A DNA stretch of 64,000 bases from Spirosoma linguale DSM 74 (GTDB lineage Bacteria; Bacteroidota; Bacteroidia; Cytophagales; Spirosomataceae): contig CP001769.1 in the NCBI GenBank assembly GCA_000024525.1, forward strand, positions 1,598,001 through 1,662,000, written 5' to 3'. Below, one piece after another: positions 26,444 through 33,136 of the stretch. The notes beneath the pieces were generated by a model, which ran no database searches, was not told where the DNA came from, and saw only the letters and a program-made list of their open reading frames with translations. The position numbers and the translations under genes were made by a program. The stretch's first letter is position 1. Each line of letters starts with the position of its first letter.

Positions 26444-27154
26444 TTAAGCAGACAGATTCATTAGAATTCTTAACGTCTCCAGATTCGTCTGCTTATCGAA
26501 AATGGCTTTCACCGGAATTAAGAAGCCCGGGATTGTCAGGGCAATTAGGGTATTATCTATATAAACAACCGCGACAGAGGCAAAGGCCATTGTTGCTTCG
26601 TCCAACTGGTATTGTTCTACCGATTTGCGAACCGGGTCAATAATCCAGTATTCAACGACGCCATGAGCCGCATAGTCTTCGAATTTAATCCCTCTATCAC
26701 GTCCTGTTGTGCTTTTCGACAGGATTTCAACGATCAAATCCGGTGCAGGGTGCTCCATCTGATCATCGTCAAAAGAGTCGGCCGTTTCGCTCCGCCAGAA
26801 ACAAATATCCGGCTCGTAGTCATTCCGGGTCAATCCAATAAGGGCTTTCTTAGAATCGACAGCCCCCAAATTATTGAGATGAACATAGACGCGTAGCAAG
26901 GTCATTAAGTTAGCTGTCGCATCCAAATGCCTGCGTTTTACGGGCGAGTGCATAATAACTTCACCATTGATGAACTCGGCTTTGATATCGTCGCGTAGCC
27001 ATTCTCGAAACGCCCGGCGACGTTGGGCTTCATCGGCCAGAATAGCCTGCGCCCGCTCAATGACCAATTTGGCATCGGGGGCTTCTAATAATTCGGCAAC
27101 GCGGGTATCCAGCATAGGTATGAGGTTCAAACGGTTTAGGTATTCAAGATCCAC
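26444..27154 (-). CDS. Uma2 family nuclease-like protein (DUF820)
   Basis: 236 residues from a GTG that follows directly on the stop of the preceding small gene; an ATG at 27115 is the alternative start. The PD-(D/E)XK-like core is visible: EFINGEVIMHSPVKRRHLD (about 61-79), EPDICFW, then APDLIVEILSKSTTGRDRGIKFEDYAAHGVVEYWIIDP quoted only in part: PDLIVEILSKST and EYWIIDP. Such genes are frequent in Cyanobacteria and Bacteroidota, often in many copies, and may belong to mobile DNA. No recognised partner. Confidence 0.85.
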   Translation of the reverse strand: MDLEYLNRLNLIPMLDTRVAELLEAPDAKLVIERAQAILADEAQRRRAFREWLRDDIKAEFINGEVIMHSPVKRRHLDATANLMTLLRVYVHLNNLGAVDSKKALIGLTRNDYEPDICFWRSETADSFDDDQMEHPAPDLIVEILSKSTTGRDRGIKFEDYAAHGVVEYWIIDPVRKSVEQYQLDEATMAFASVAVVYIDNTLIALTIPGFLIPVKAIFDKQTNLETLRILMNLSA

Positions 27155-27409
27155 TTAACGCCAACTCACGATTTTGAATTGTTTAGGGGAAGCCTGCATT
27201 TGTTTAATTTGCTTTGTGATGTAGTCTTTGCCAAAATAGTGGCACTCAAGCTTATCCGTCTCCGTCAATTTATGGATGACATCTGCTCCGATCCCACTAA
27301 TGGGCATTGGAATTGTAAGAAACCAATTGCCCTGCTCATCAGTCTCGAGGAAAAACTGTGAGTTGCTATCTTCATCCATACCAAATCTAATTGGCTCTAA
27401 CATCATCAA
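27155..27409 (-). CDS. Small protein upstream of Uma2 gene
   Basis: 84 residues, acidic at the N-terminus (FGMDEDSNSQFFLETDEQGNW) and basic at the C-terminus. No family recognised. Its TAA stop touches the GTG of the Uma2 gene, so translation may be coupled. It could be an accessory or immunity-like partner, but nothing in the sequence proves it. Moderate confidence that it is a real gene. Confidence 0.55.
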   Translation of the reverse strand: MMMLEPIRFGMDEDSNSQFFLETDEQGNWFLTIPMPISGIGADVIHKLTETDKLECHYFGKDYITKQIKQMQASPKQFKIVSWR

Positions 27410-27488
27410 ATTGTTTACTCAATAAATGGCCTCGCGCTCCAAAGGGTTAATGTTAAATCAGCTATCATAGCTATCTGTGGGTTACTAA

Positions 27489-27523
27489 TCTACACCGCAT
27501 CCGACATACTCGTGAAGGTGTTT
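27489..27523 (-). pseudogene. Remnant of a tldE 3' end
   Basis: Bases 27491-27520 match the last codons of the tldE gene at 28118-28147 at 28 of 30 positions, in the same orientation, and encode TFTSMSDAV-stop against TFTSLSDAV-stop. The similarity fades immediately upstream (SSEN against IREF). It is either a leftover of a third tldE copy or a duplicated target created when the DUF4160/DUF2442 pair arrived. Confidence 0.6.
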
Positions 27524-27554
27524 TCACTGGATGTTAAATGAGTCCAACCGTTCG

Positions 27555-27794
27555 TTAGTCAACGGGCTGGCTGTCTAAATAAAGTCTGTCAGGATCTAAG
27601 TCAAGGTCGTTAGGCCAGACAATACTGCCATTAAATGCCCTAATTCCATTAAATAGAGCCCTGTCCTGTAATTCCTGAAAAACACCAATTGTTAGATAAG
27701 GTTTCATGTCGAAGAGCCTGCGTTCCTGATTGGTAAACAGAAGTTCAAGACAGTAATTGTCAAGGGGTTTTACTGCACTTACACGCGGATTCAT
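27555..27794 (-). CDS. DUF2442 domain protein
   Basis: 79 residues: MNPRVSAVKPLDNYCLELLFTN at the start, LFDMKPYLTIGVFQELQD in the middle and NGSIVWPNDLDLDPDRLY at the end form the DUF2442 pattern. Such genes are often paired with DUF4160 genes and have been proposed to form toxin-antitoxin-like units. Here it starts seven bases after the DUF4160 stop. The role is unproven. Confidence 0.85.
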   Translation of the reverse strand: MNPRVSAVKPLDNYCLELLFTNQERRLFDMKPYLTIGVFQELQDRALFNGIRAFNGSIVWPNDLDLDPDRLYLDSQPVD

Positions 27795-27801
27795 AGTCAG
27801 C

Positions 27802-28071
27802 TTATTTTAGCGGATCAATTGGAAAAACACGTTGACCGTTGATGGCTAATTGCCAGTCAGCCATCAGGTTTTCCCGATGAATTTCTATCCAGGCTTCAAC
27901 TAGTTTAATTTTGCCCTTTGGTAATTTCCCTTCCAGCAACTCTCCACTTTCAATGGTAAATACTGCTTCCATTTCTCCGTAACGAACGTGGATATGCGGA
28001 AGATGGTGCTGTTTGTTATCAAGATAATACAAGCTAACAATCAGGCCATAAAACATAGATATAACGGGCAT
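27802..28071 (-). CDS. DUF4160 domain protein
   Basis: 89 residues: MPVISMFYGLIVSLYYLDNKQHHLPHIHVRYGEMEA shows the DUF4160 core (quoted in pieces: HHLPHIHVRYGE), ending NGQRVFPIDPL. Usually found just upstream of a DUF2442 gene, as here. The pair lies between the tldE gene and a short copy of the tldE 3' end, which suggests acquisition as a unit. Molecular activity unknown. Confidence 0.87.
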   Translation of the reverse strand: MPVISMFYGLIVSLYYLDNKQHHLPHIHVRYGEMEAVFTIESGELLEGKLPKGKIKLVEAWIEIHRENLMADWQLAINGQRVFPIDPLK

Positions 28072-28116
28072 ACTACAGCGGGAAGTTTATTAGGAAGTGC
28101 GAACAAACACGATGAC

Positions 28117-29454
28117 TTACACCGCATCCGACAAACTCGTGAACGTGAACTCTCGGATTTTCATCGGTGGTATCAGGTAATTCTGATCCGATTCGGTACT
28201 GACTACCCGTTCGGGTTTGCCCAAAGATTCCAGGTTGTTCAGCATGATCACCGGGCTTTCGTTGAACCGGAAGTTTTTGACCGGATGCTTGATCTTGCCA
28301 TTTTCAATATAAAATGTCCCGTCGCGGGTGAGGCCCGTGAGCAAAATGGTTTGTGGGTCTACTTCGCGGATGTACCAGAGCTTAGTCACCAGGATACCCC
28401 GCTGGGTGCTTTTGATCATGTCCTCCAGCGAAGCCGTTCCACCTGCCATAATGAAGTTATTGGGGTAGGGAAGTGGCTTTTTACCCTGCTTTTGTGCCCA
28501 GTAACGCGAATAGGCCAAGTTTTTGACAACTCCTTTGTCAATCCACATCGTCTTGGCCTGAGCCTGACCATCTCCCGACCAGGGCGATGCGGGCAACTCC
28601 GGATGCGTTGGATCGGAGTAGATCGTAACGCGCTCGTCGACGATTTTGTCGCCTAGACGCGATTTTCCACCTGCTTTGCTGAAATACGACCGGCCTTCAT
28701 CGGCCGAACGGGCGTCCATATTATAGAAGATGTTCTCCAGCAAGACGACGGCTGCCGTCGGTTCCAGAATGACGGTGTATTTGCCCGGCTCAATGGCCCG
28801 CGCTTCGGCCGATCCTTTGGCTTTCTGAATGGCGATGCGGGTAGCGGCTGCGGTATCCAGTTTATTAAAATCGCTGTAGCCACGGGCTACGTAACCCGAC
28901 CCTTTGCCGTCGTTGGTGCGGACGGTCAGAGAGAAGTTGACGTTGGTGTTGGGGTAATAAGCAAATAATCCTTTGGAGTTCATCATGGCCGAGAAGCCAT
29001 AATTATCCTGCAGGAAGCCAGCAGCCGCCAGATTTTCGGCGCGCGATAGTTCAAGGCTTTTAGCCACAACCTCGGCCCGTGTGTCGGGGGTAACTTTGGC
29101 CGTCGAATCAAAAAAGCCGTTCGACTTCAGGTATTGCTGGGGCCCTAAAACGCCCACATACTCGGGGTTTTCAGGTGCCAGTTTAGCCAGTTCTTCGGAT
29201 CGCCGAACGACTTTTTCCAGGGAGGCATCATCAAACTCGTCGATAGTCGCTACACCGACTTTTTTACCAAAGGCCGATTGGACTTGTAAGTTCTGATTGA
29301 TGAGCGAACCACTGGTCGACACTTCATTCCGGGCGTAGCGCAGGTTTCCACGCTCTTCGCCACTCAGGTTTACCTCGCACTCGTCAGCTTTCGAGTAGCT
29401 GAGAACTTTCGTGAGCAGTGCTTTCGCTTCTGCTTCAGTGAGTATAATAGCCAT
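28117..29454 (-). CDS. TldE/PmbA family protein, copy B
   Basis: 445 residues from the chosen ATG (MAIILTEAEAKALL). TldE is the non-catalytic partner of the TldD zinc protease; together they cut unfolded or modified peptides. Family blocks: YARNEVSTSGS (about 41-51), ARSADEGRSYFSK (about 258-270), GLTRDGTFYIENGKIKHPVKNFRFNESPV near residue 385 (in part), ends EFTFTSLSDAV. A longer frame begins upstream at 29490, but that part is made of the CACAGAG repeat, so the later start is right. No signal peptide, unlike its TldD partner. Confidence 0.9.
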   Translation of the reverse strand: MAIILTEAEAKALLTKVLSYSKADECEVNLSGEERGNLRYARNEVSTSGSLINQNLQVQSAFGKKVGVATIDEFDDASLEKVVRRSEELAKLAPENPEYVGVLGPQQYLKSNGFFDSTAKVTPDTRAEVVAKSLELSRAENLAAAGFLQDNYGFSAMMNSKGLFAYYPNTNVNFSLTVRTNDGKGSGYVARGYSDFNKLDTAAATRIAIQKAKGSAEARAIEPGKYTVILEPTAAVVLLENIFYNMDARSADEGRSYFSKAGGKSRLGDKIVDERVTIYSDPTHPELPASPWSGDGQAQAKTMWIDKGVVKNLAYSRYWAQKQGKKPLPYPNNFIMAGGTASLEDMIKSTQRGILVTKLWYIREVDPQTILLTGLTRDGTFYIENGKIKHPVKNFRFNESPVIMLNNLESLGKPERVVSTESDQNYLIPPMKIREFTFTSLSDAV

Positions 29455-29465
29455 ATGTTTTTTGG

Positions 29466-29561
29466 GCCACAGAGATTCGCAGAGTTGCACGGAGATACAC
29501 AGAGATAATCATTTTTCTTTTTCTCTGTGTATCTCCGTGCAACTCTGCGAATCTCTGTGGC
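29466..29561. repeat. Perfect 40-base inverted repeat (family A)
   Basis: Arms 29466-29505 and 29522-29561 are perfectly complementary over 40 bases, with a 16-base T-rich loop. Arm wording: GCCACAGAGATTCGCAGAG, then TTGCACGGAGATACACAGAGA. It lies between tldD copy B and tldE copy B and contains no gene. It may fold into a long RNA hairpin inside the transcript. Confidence 0.9.
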
Positions 29562-29569
29562 ATAACGTT

Positions 29570-31210
29570 TTAGATCTTTCTTGCCGTATTGATCACATTG
29601 ACGCCGTTGAAACGGGCGGTGCTGCTGCCGTGCGAGACAGCACTCGACTGGGAGGGCTGCCCTTTGCCGTCGAAAAAGGAGCCGCCGAGCCGGTAATCGC
29701 GTTCGTCGCAAACCTGTGCGCAGGAGTTCCAGAATTCTTGGGTGTTGGACTGGTAAGCCACATCTTTCAGCATACCGGCAATTTGTCCGTCCTTGATTTC
29801 GTAGAACAACTGCCCGCCAAACTGGAAGTTGTACCGCTGCTGGTCAATGGAGAACGATCCGTCGCCGATGATGTAAATGCCTTTTTTGACATCTTTAATC
29901 ATTTCCTGTACAGACAAAGGTGTTTTGCCAGCCGCCAGCGATACGTTGGCCATGCGCTGAAACTGGACGGAACTCCAGCTATCGGCGTAGCAGCAGCCCT
30001 GCGATTCTTTTTCGCCAATGATGTGAACCTGATCGCGGATGGCCTGGTAATTTACCAGCGTACCGTCTTTTACCAGATCCCACTGCTTGGTTTTCACCCC
30101 TTCGTCATCGTATCCAACGGCACCCAGCGACCCAACCTGGGTTTTATCGGCGATGAGGTTGACCTGTTTGCTACCGTAATTAAAGTTCTTCGACTGCCAT
30201 TTGTCGAGGGTAGCGAAACTGGTACCCGCGAAGTTAGCTTCGTAGCCCAGTACGCGGTCCAGTTCCAGCGGGTGGCCAACTGATTCGTGGATGGTCAGCC
30301 ACAGGTGCGACGGGTCGAGGACGAGGTCATATTTACCCGCTTCGACCGACTTGGCCGCGTGTTTGGCGCGAGCCTGCTTAGCAGCTGCTGTTACATCTTC
30401 CAGCATGTCGTAGCCTTTGTTGTAGCGGGTGGTGATGCCCGTTACTTTATCGGCCGGATTAACTTGCAGGTATTCGTAGCCCATCCCCATCGGCGAGCTA
30501 AGGGTGTTGCGTGTCTCAAACTTGCCCGTTTTGGGATCGATGGCCGTTACGGTGAAGTTGGGCCAGATGCGGTGAATATCCTGATCGGCGTAGGTGCCGT
30601 CGCTGGAAGCAAAATATTTTTGCTCGTTCACCATAAACATGACGGAGTTCACGTAGTTGGCTCCGTTTTGCAGAGCCGCGCTGTTGACCGACAGAAGAAG
30701 GTCAACCTTTTCTTTAATGGGCACTTCAAAGGCATTACGCTTGATAGGAGCTTTCCACGATACTTCACCGTAGCCTTTCTGAGGAGCCAGCTGAACCGGC
30801 TCTTTCATGAGCCGGGCGTTGGCTTTGGCGATGGCTACTGCTTTCTCGGCGGCTTTGGCCATATCGGCTTCGTTTTTGGCATCGACAACGGCAGCAAATC
30901 CCCAGCAGCCATCGGCAATTACCCGAACACCAACGCCGTAGGATTCGGTATTGACAATGTTCTGTACTTTGTCTTCGCGGGTGATCACGAACTGGTTCAG
31001 GTAGCGGCCAATGCGCACATCGGTGTAGCTGGCACCTTTACTCTTGGCCGCGTTCAGGGCGGCATCGGCCAGGCGTTTCTTCACGGCCACGTCGATTCCC
31101 GCTTCCAGCAGAGCTTCGGGGCTAACGGTTCGGGAAAAGGCGGGAAGTGAGGGTAGCAGGATGCCCGCAGCACCCATGCCTATAAGTTGGTTGAAATCTC
31201 GACGGTTCAT
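29570..31210 (-). CDS. TldD family zinc protease, copy B (Tat signal)
   Basis: 546 residues. The N-terminus MNRRDFNQLIGMGAAGILLPSLPAFS is a twin-arginine signal, so a folded protein is probably exported. The metal site H-E-S-V-G-H (in TIHESVGHPLELD, about residue 305) is the TldD HExxxH motif. Further Cys-containing blocks GCCYADSW and SCAQVCDERDY are shared with copy A. Partner is TldE copy B downstream. Long exactly matching stretches with copy A (for example 29800-29837 with 33371-33408) show a tandem duplication. Confidence 0.92.
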   Translation of the reverse strand: MNRRDFNQLIGMGAAGILLPSLPAFSRTVSPEALLEAGIDVAVKKRLADAALNAAKSKGASYTDVRIGRYLNQFVITREDKVQNIVNTESYGVGVRVIADGCWGFAAVVDAKNEADMAKAAEKAVAIAKANARLMKEPVQLAPQKGYGEVSWKAPIKRNAFEVPIKEKVDLLLSVNSAALQNGANYVNSVMFMVNEQKYFASSDGTYADQDIHRIWPNFTVTAIDPKTGKFETRNTLSSPMGMGYEYLQVNPADKVTGITTRYNKGYDMLEDVTAAAKQARAKHAAKSVEAGKYDLVLDPSHLWLTIHESVGHPLELDRVLGYEANFAGTSFATLDKWQSKNFNYGSKQVNLIADKTQVGSLGAVGYDDEGVKTKQWDLVKDGTLVNYQAIRDQVHIIGEKESQGCCYADSWSSVQFQRMANVSLAAGKTPLSVQEMIKDVKKGIYIIGDGSFSIDQQRYNFQFGGQLFYEIKDGQIAGMLKDVAYQSNTQEFWNSCAQVCDERDYRLGGSFFDGKGQPSQSSAVSHGSSTARFNGVNVINTARKI

Positions 31211-31235
31211 GTTTGGAGTTTTCTATTTAAATATT

Positions 31236-31682
31236 GTTACGCAGAGATGCGCTGAGAAAACAGAGATTCACAGAGATGAATTTGCATAACGCCGAATGCC
31301 TTCGCGAAGCATTTTAACGTGGAAATTGATAAGCAGACCGAGGGGGAAGGCACCTAGACGCAGATAAGTCAGAATTTGAGCTGTATGCACATCGGTCAAC
31401 TGTTCAACCGTTTTTAATTCAATAACCAGTTGACCTTCAACAAGCAAATCAAGCCTGTAACCGTGCTCTAACCTGACATCCTTGTAGATGATTGGTAACG
31501 CCTTCTCTCTTTCCACAAATAGGCCAGCCTCCTGCAATTCGTACAAGAGACATTCCTGATAAGCAGATTCTAACAAACCTGGTCCAAGTGCTCTATGTAC
31601 CTCGATAGCCTTCCCAATAACAATGGATGTTAATTGACCCTCTGCGAATCTCATTTGTCTCTGCGTATCTCTGCGAAATAAC
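31236..31682. mobile_element. GxxExxY gene framed by family A inverted repeats
   Basis: Left arm 31236-31280 (GTTACGCAGAGATGCG, then CAGAGATTCACAGAG) and right arm 31640-31682 (on the minus strand GTTATTTCGCAGAGATACGC, then GAGATTCGCAGAGG) are imperfect inverted copies, the same words as the gene-free palindromes at 29466-29561 and 33053-33129. The framed gene starts and ends inside the arms. Read as a small mobile or formerly mobile unit; target duplications are not obvious. Confidence 0.6.
31268..31654 (-). CDS. GxxExxY family protein (PD-(D/E)XK-like)
   Basis: 128 residues. The name-giving motif is GLLESAY (residues about 27-33) and a nuclease-like D...ExK site is seen in YRLDLLVEGQLVIELKTVE (about 66-84). 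Members are widespread in Bacteroidota and others, mostly uncharacterised, and some lie in intervening sequences. The first five codons (MRFAE) are encoded by the right repeat arm, and the end (NSSL, TGA) by the left arm, so gene and repeat form one unit. It lies between tldD copy B and tldE copy A on the same strand. Confidence 0.9.
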   Translation of the reverse strand: MRFAEGQLTSIVIGKAIEVHRALGPGLLESAYQECLLYELQEAGLFVEREKALPIIYKDVRLEHGYRLDLLVEGQLVIELKTVEQLTDVHTAQILTYLRLGAFPLGLLINFHVKMLREGIRRYANSSL

Positions 31683-31689
31683 TCTAATC

Positions 31690-33039
31690 CTATACCGCAT
31701 CGGACAAACTCGTGAATGTGAAGTCACGAATCTTCATGGGCGGTATAAGATTGCCACCGGCGCGGACGGGTTTGCCCAACGCTTCGACGTTATTCAGCAT
31801 GATCACCGGGCTTTCGTTGAACCGGAAATTTTTGATCGGGAATTTGATCTGGCCGTTTTCGATGTAAAAAGTCCCGTCACGCGTCAGGCCCGTATAGAGT
31901 TGGGTTTGTGGGTCAACGGCACGGATGTACCAGAAACGCGTTACCAGAATACCCTTGTCGGTGCTTTTGATCAGGTCGGCCAGCGATTGCGTACCGCCCA
32001 GCATGATGAAACCGCCCGGTGCCGGAATCGGCTGAACGCCTTTTTTGTCGGCCCAGTAGCGCGAGTAGAACATGTTTTTCACCACGCCCTTCTCGATCCA
32101 AGTTTGTTTTTGCTGGGGTAGGCCATCGCCACCACCGCCACCAAAACGGCCACCACCTCCTCCGCCAAAGGGCGACAGGGGTAATTCGGCGTTCATAGGG
32201 TCGGAGATGAAGGTGACGCGCTCATCAAAAAGCTTCTCGTTCAGGCGGGTACCTCCTCCTTTCTTGCTTAGGAAGCTCCGTCCTTCGTCGGCCGAGCGGG
32301 CGTCCATACTCCGAACCATGTTTTGCAGGAGCTCAACAGAAGCGGTAGGTTCGAGGATGACTGTATATTTTCCCGGCTCCAAGGCTCGGGCATTTGCCGA
32401 AGCCATCGCTTTCTGCATGGCAATCTCAGTAGCGGCCTTCGTGCTGAGCTTGCTAACGTCATTTACATCTGGGTTGGCATAGCCAGAGCCCAGGCCATCG
32501 GCGGTACGAACGGTGATGGAAAAATCGACGCTGGTGGCCCGGTTGTAGCCGAATAGGCCTTTCGTATTCCCAATGGCTGAAAAACCAGTTGTATCTTCCA
32601 TATACCCAGCGGCCGTTAGATTTTTCTTGCGGCAGGGGTCAAGACTATCGAAAGCGGCCTGTGCGCGGAAGTCAGGCGTGATTTTCGCGGTGCTTTCGGC
32701 ATAGGTGCTGGTTTCCAAATACGTCTGAGGCCCCAGCATCGGCATATACTCGGGGTTTTCTGGGGCCAGTTTGGCGATTTCTTCGGCCCGGCGAACCGTC
32801 TTTTCGAGCGACGCATCGTCAAACTCGTTGATGGTCGATGTACCGGAGCGTTTGCCATAAACGGAAGTTACCGCCAGGGCCAGGTTGTCTGACTCACCAC
32901 TGGTCGAAACGGAGTTCCGGGCGTAGCGGATGTTGCCGGTTCGGCCACCCGTCAGGCTGACGCTCATTTCATCCGACTTCGAGTAGCTCAGTACTTTGTC
33001 AATTATCTTCTTTGCTTCTTCTTTGGTTAAGATTGCCAT
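31690..33039 (-). CDS. TldE/PmbA family protein, copy A
   Basis: 449 residues, MAILTKEEAKKIIDKVLSYSKSDE at the start, no signal peptide. Family blocks match copy B: YARNSVSTSGES, ARSADEGRSFLSKKGGG and FTFTSLSDAV at the end. A glycine-rich insertion (FGGGGGGRFGGGGGDG, about residues 292-307; DNA 32120-32175) replaces the short SPWSGDGQ loop of copy B. Forms a pair with TldD copy A upstream. No catalytic metal motif, as usual for TldE. Confidence 0.9.
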   Translation of the reverse strand: MAILTKEEAKKIIDKVLSYSKSDEMSVSLTGGRTGNIRYARNSVSTSGESDNLALAVTSVYGKRSGTSTINEFDDASLEKTVRRAEEIAKLAPENPEYMPMLGPQTYLETSTYAESTAKITPDFRAQAAFDSLDPCRKKNLTAAGYMEDTTGFSAIGNTKGLFGYNRATSVDFSITVRTADGLGSGYANPDVNDVSKLSTKAATEIAMQKAMASANARALEPGKYTVILEPTASVELLQNMVRSMDARSADEGRSFLSKKGGGTRLNEKLFDERVTFISDPMNAELPLSPFGGGGGGRFGGGGGDGLPQQKQTWIEKGVVKNMFYSRYWADKKGVQPIPAPGGFIMLGGTQSLADLIKSTDKGILVTRFWYIRAVDPQTQLYTGLTRDGTFYIENGQIKFPIKNFRFNESPVIMLNNVEALGKPVRAGGNLIPPMKIRDFTFTSLSDAV

Positions 33040-33052
33040 GTTTTAAAGGTTT

Positions 33053-33129
33053 TGCCACAGAGATGCACGGAGGAGCACAGAGATTCACAGAGAAATTTTT
33101 CTTATTCTTCTCCGTGCATCTCTGTGGCA
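33053..33129. repeat. CACAGAG-type palindrome between tldD and tldE copy A (family A)
   Basis: Perfect 20-base outer arms (33053-33072 TGCCACAGAGATGCACGGAG and 33110-33129). The interior holds a forward CACAGAGATTCACAGAG (33076-33092) and a T/A-rich tip with AGAAA/TTTCT pairing. No gene inside. Confidence 0.85.
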
Positions 33130-33136
33130 TAGTTTT

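Noticed and set aside
27555..28071. Proven toxin-antitoxin module
   Set aside because: DUF4160/DUF2442 pairs are only proposed to act in this way; the sequence gives no activity, so it is called by domain only.
29411..31150. Two long plus-strand frames (about 290 codons each) opposite tldD copy B
   Set aside because: They are mirror frames of a well-conserved TldD gene with matching motifs; their translations have no family features, and part of the first is only the translated CACAGAG palindrome.
31236..31682. Classical insertion sequence
   Set aside because: The encoded protein is GxxExxY, not a transposase, and no clear target duplication is visible.
29466..33129. CRISPR array suggested by recurring CACAGAGATTC words
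   Set aside because: Spacing is irregular and kilobases wide, orientation is inverted, there are no spacers and no cas genes.
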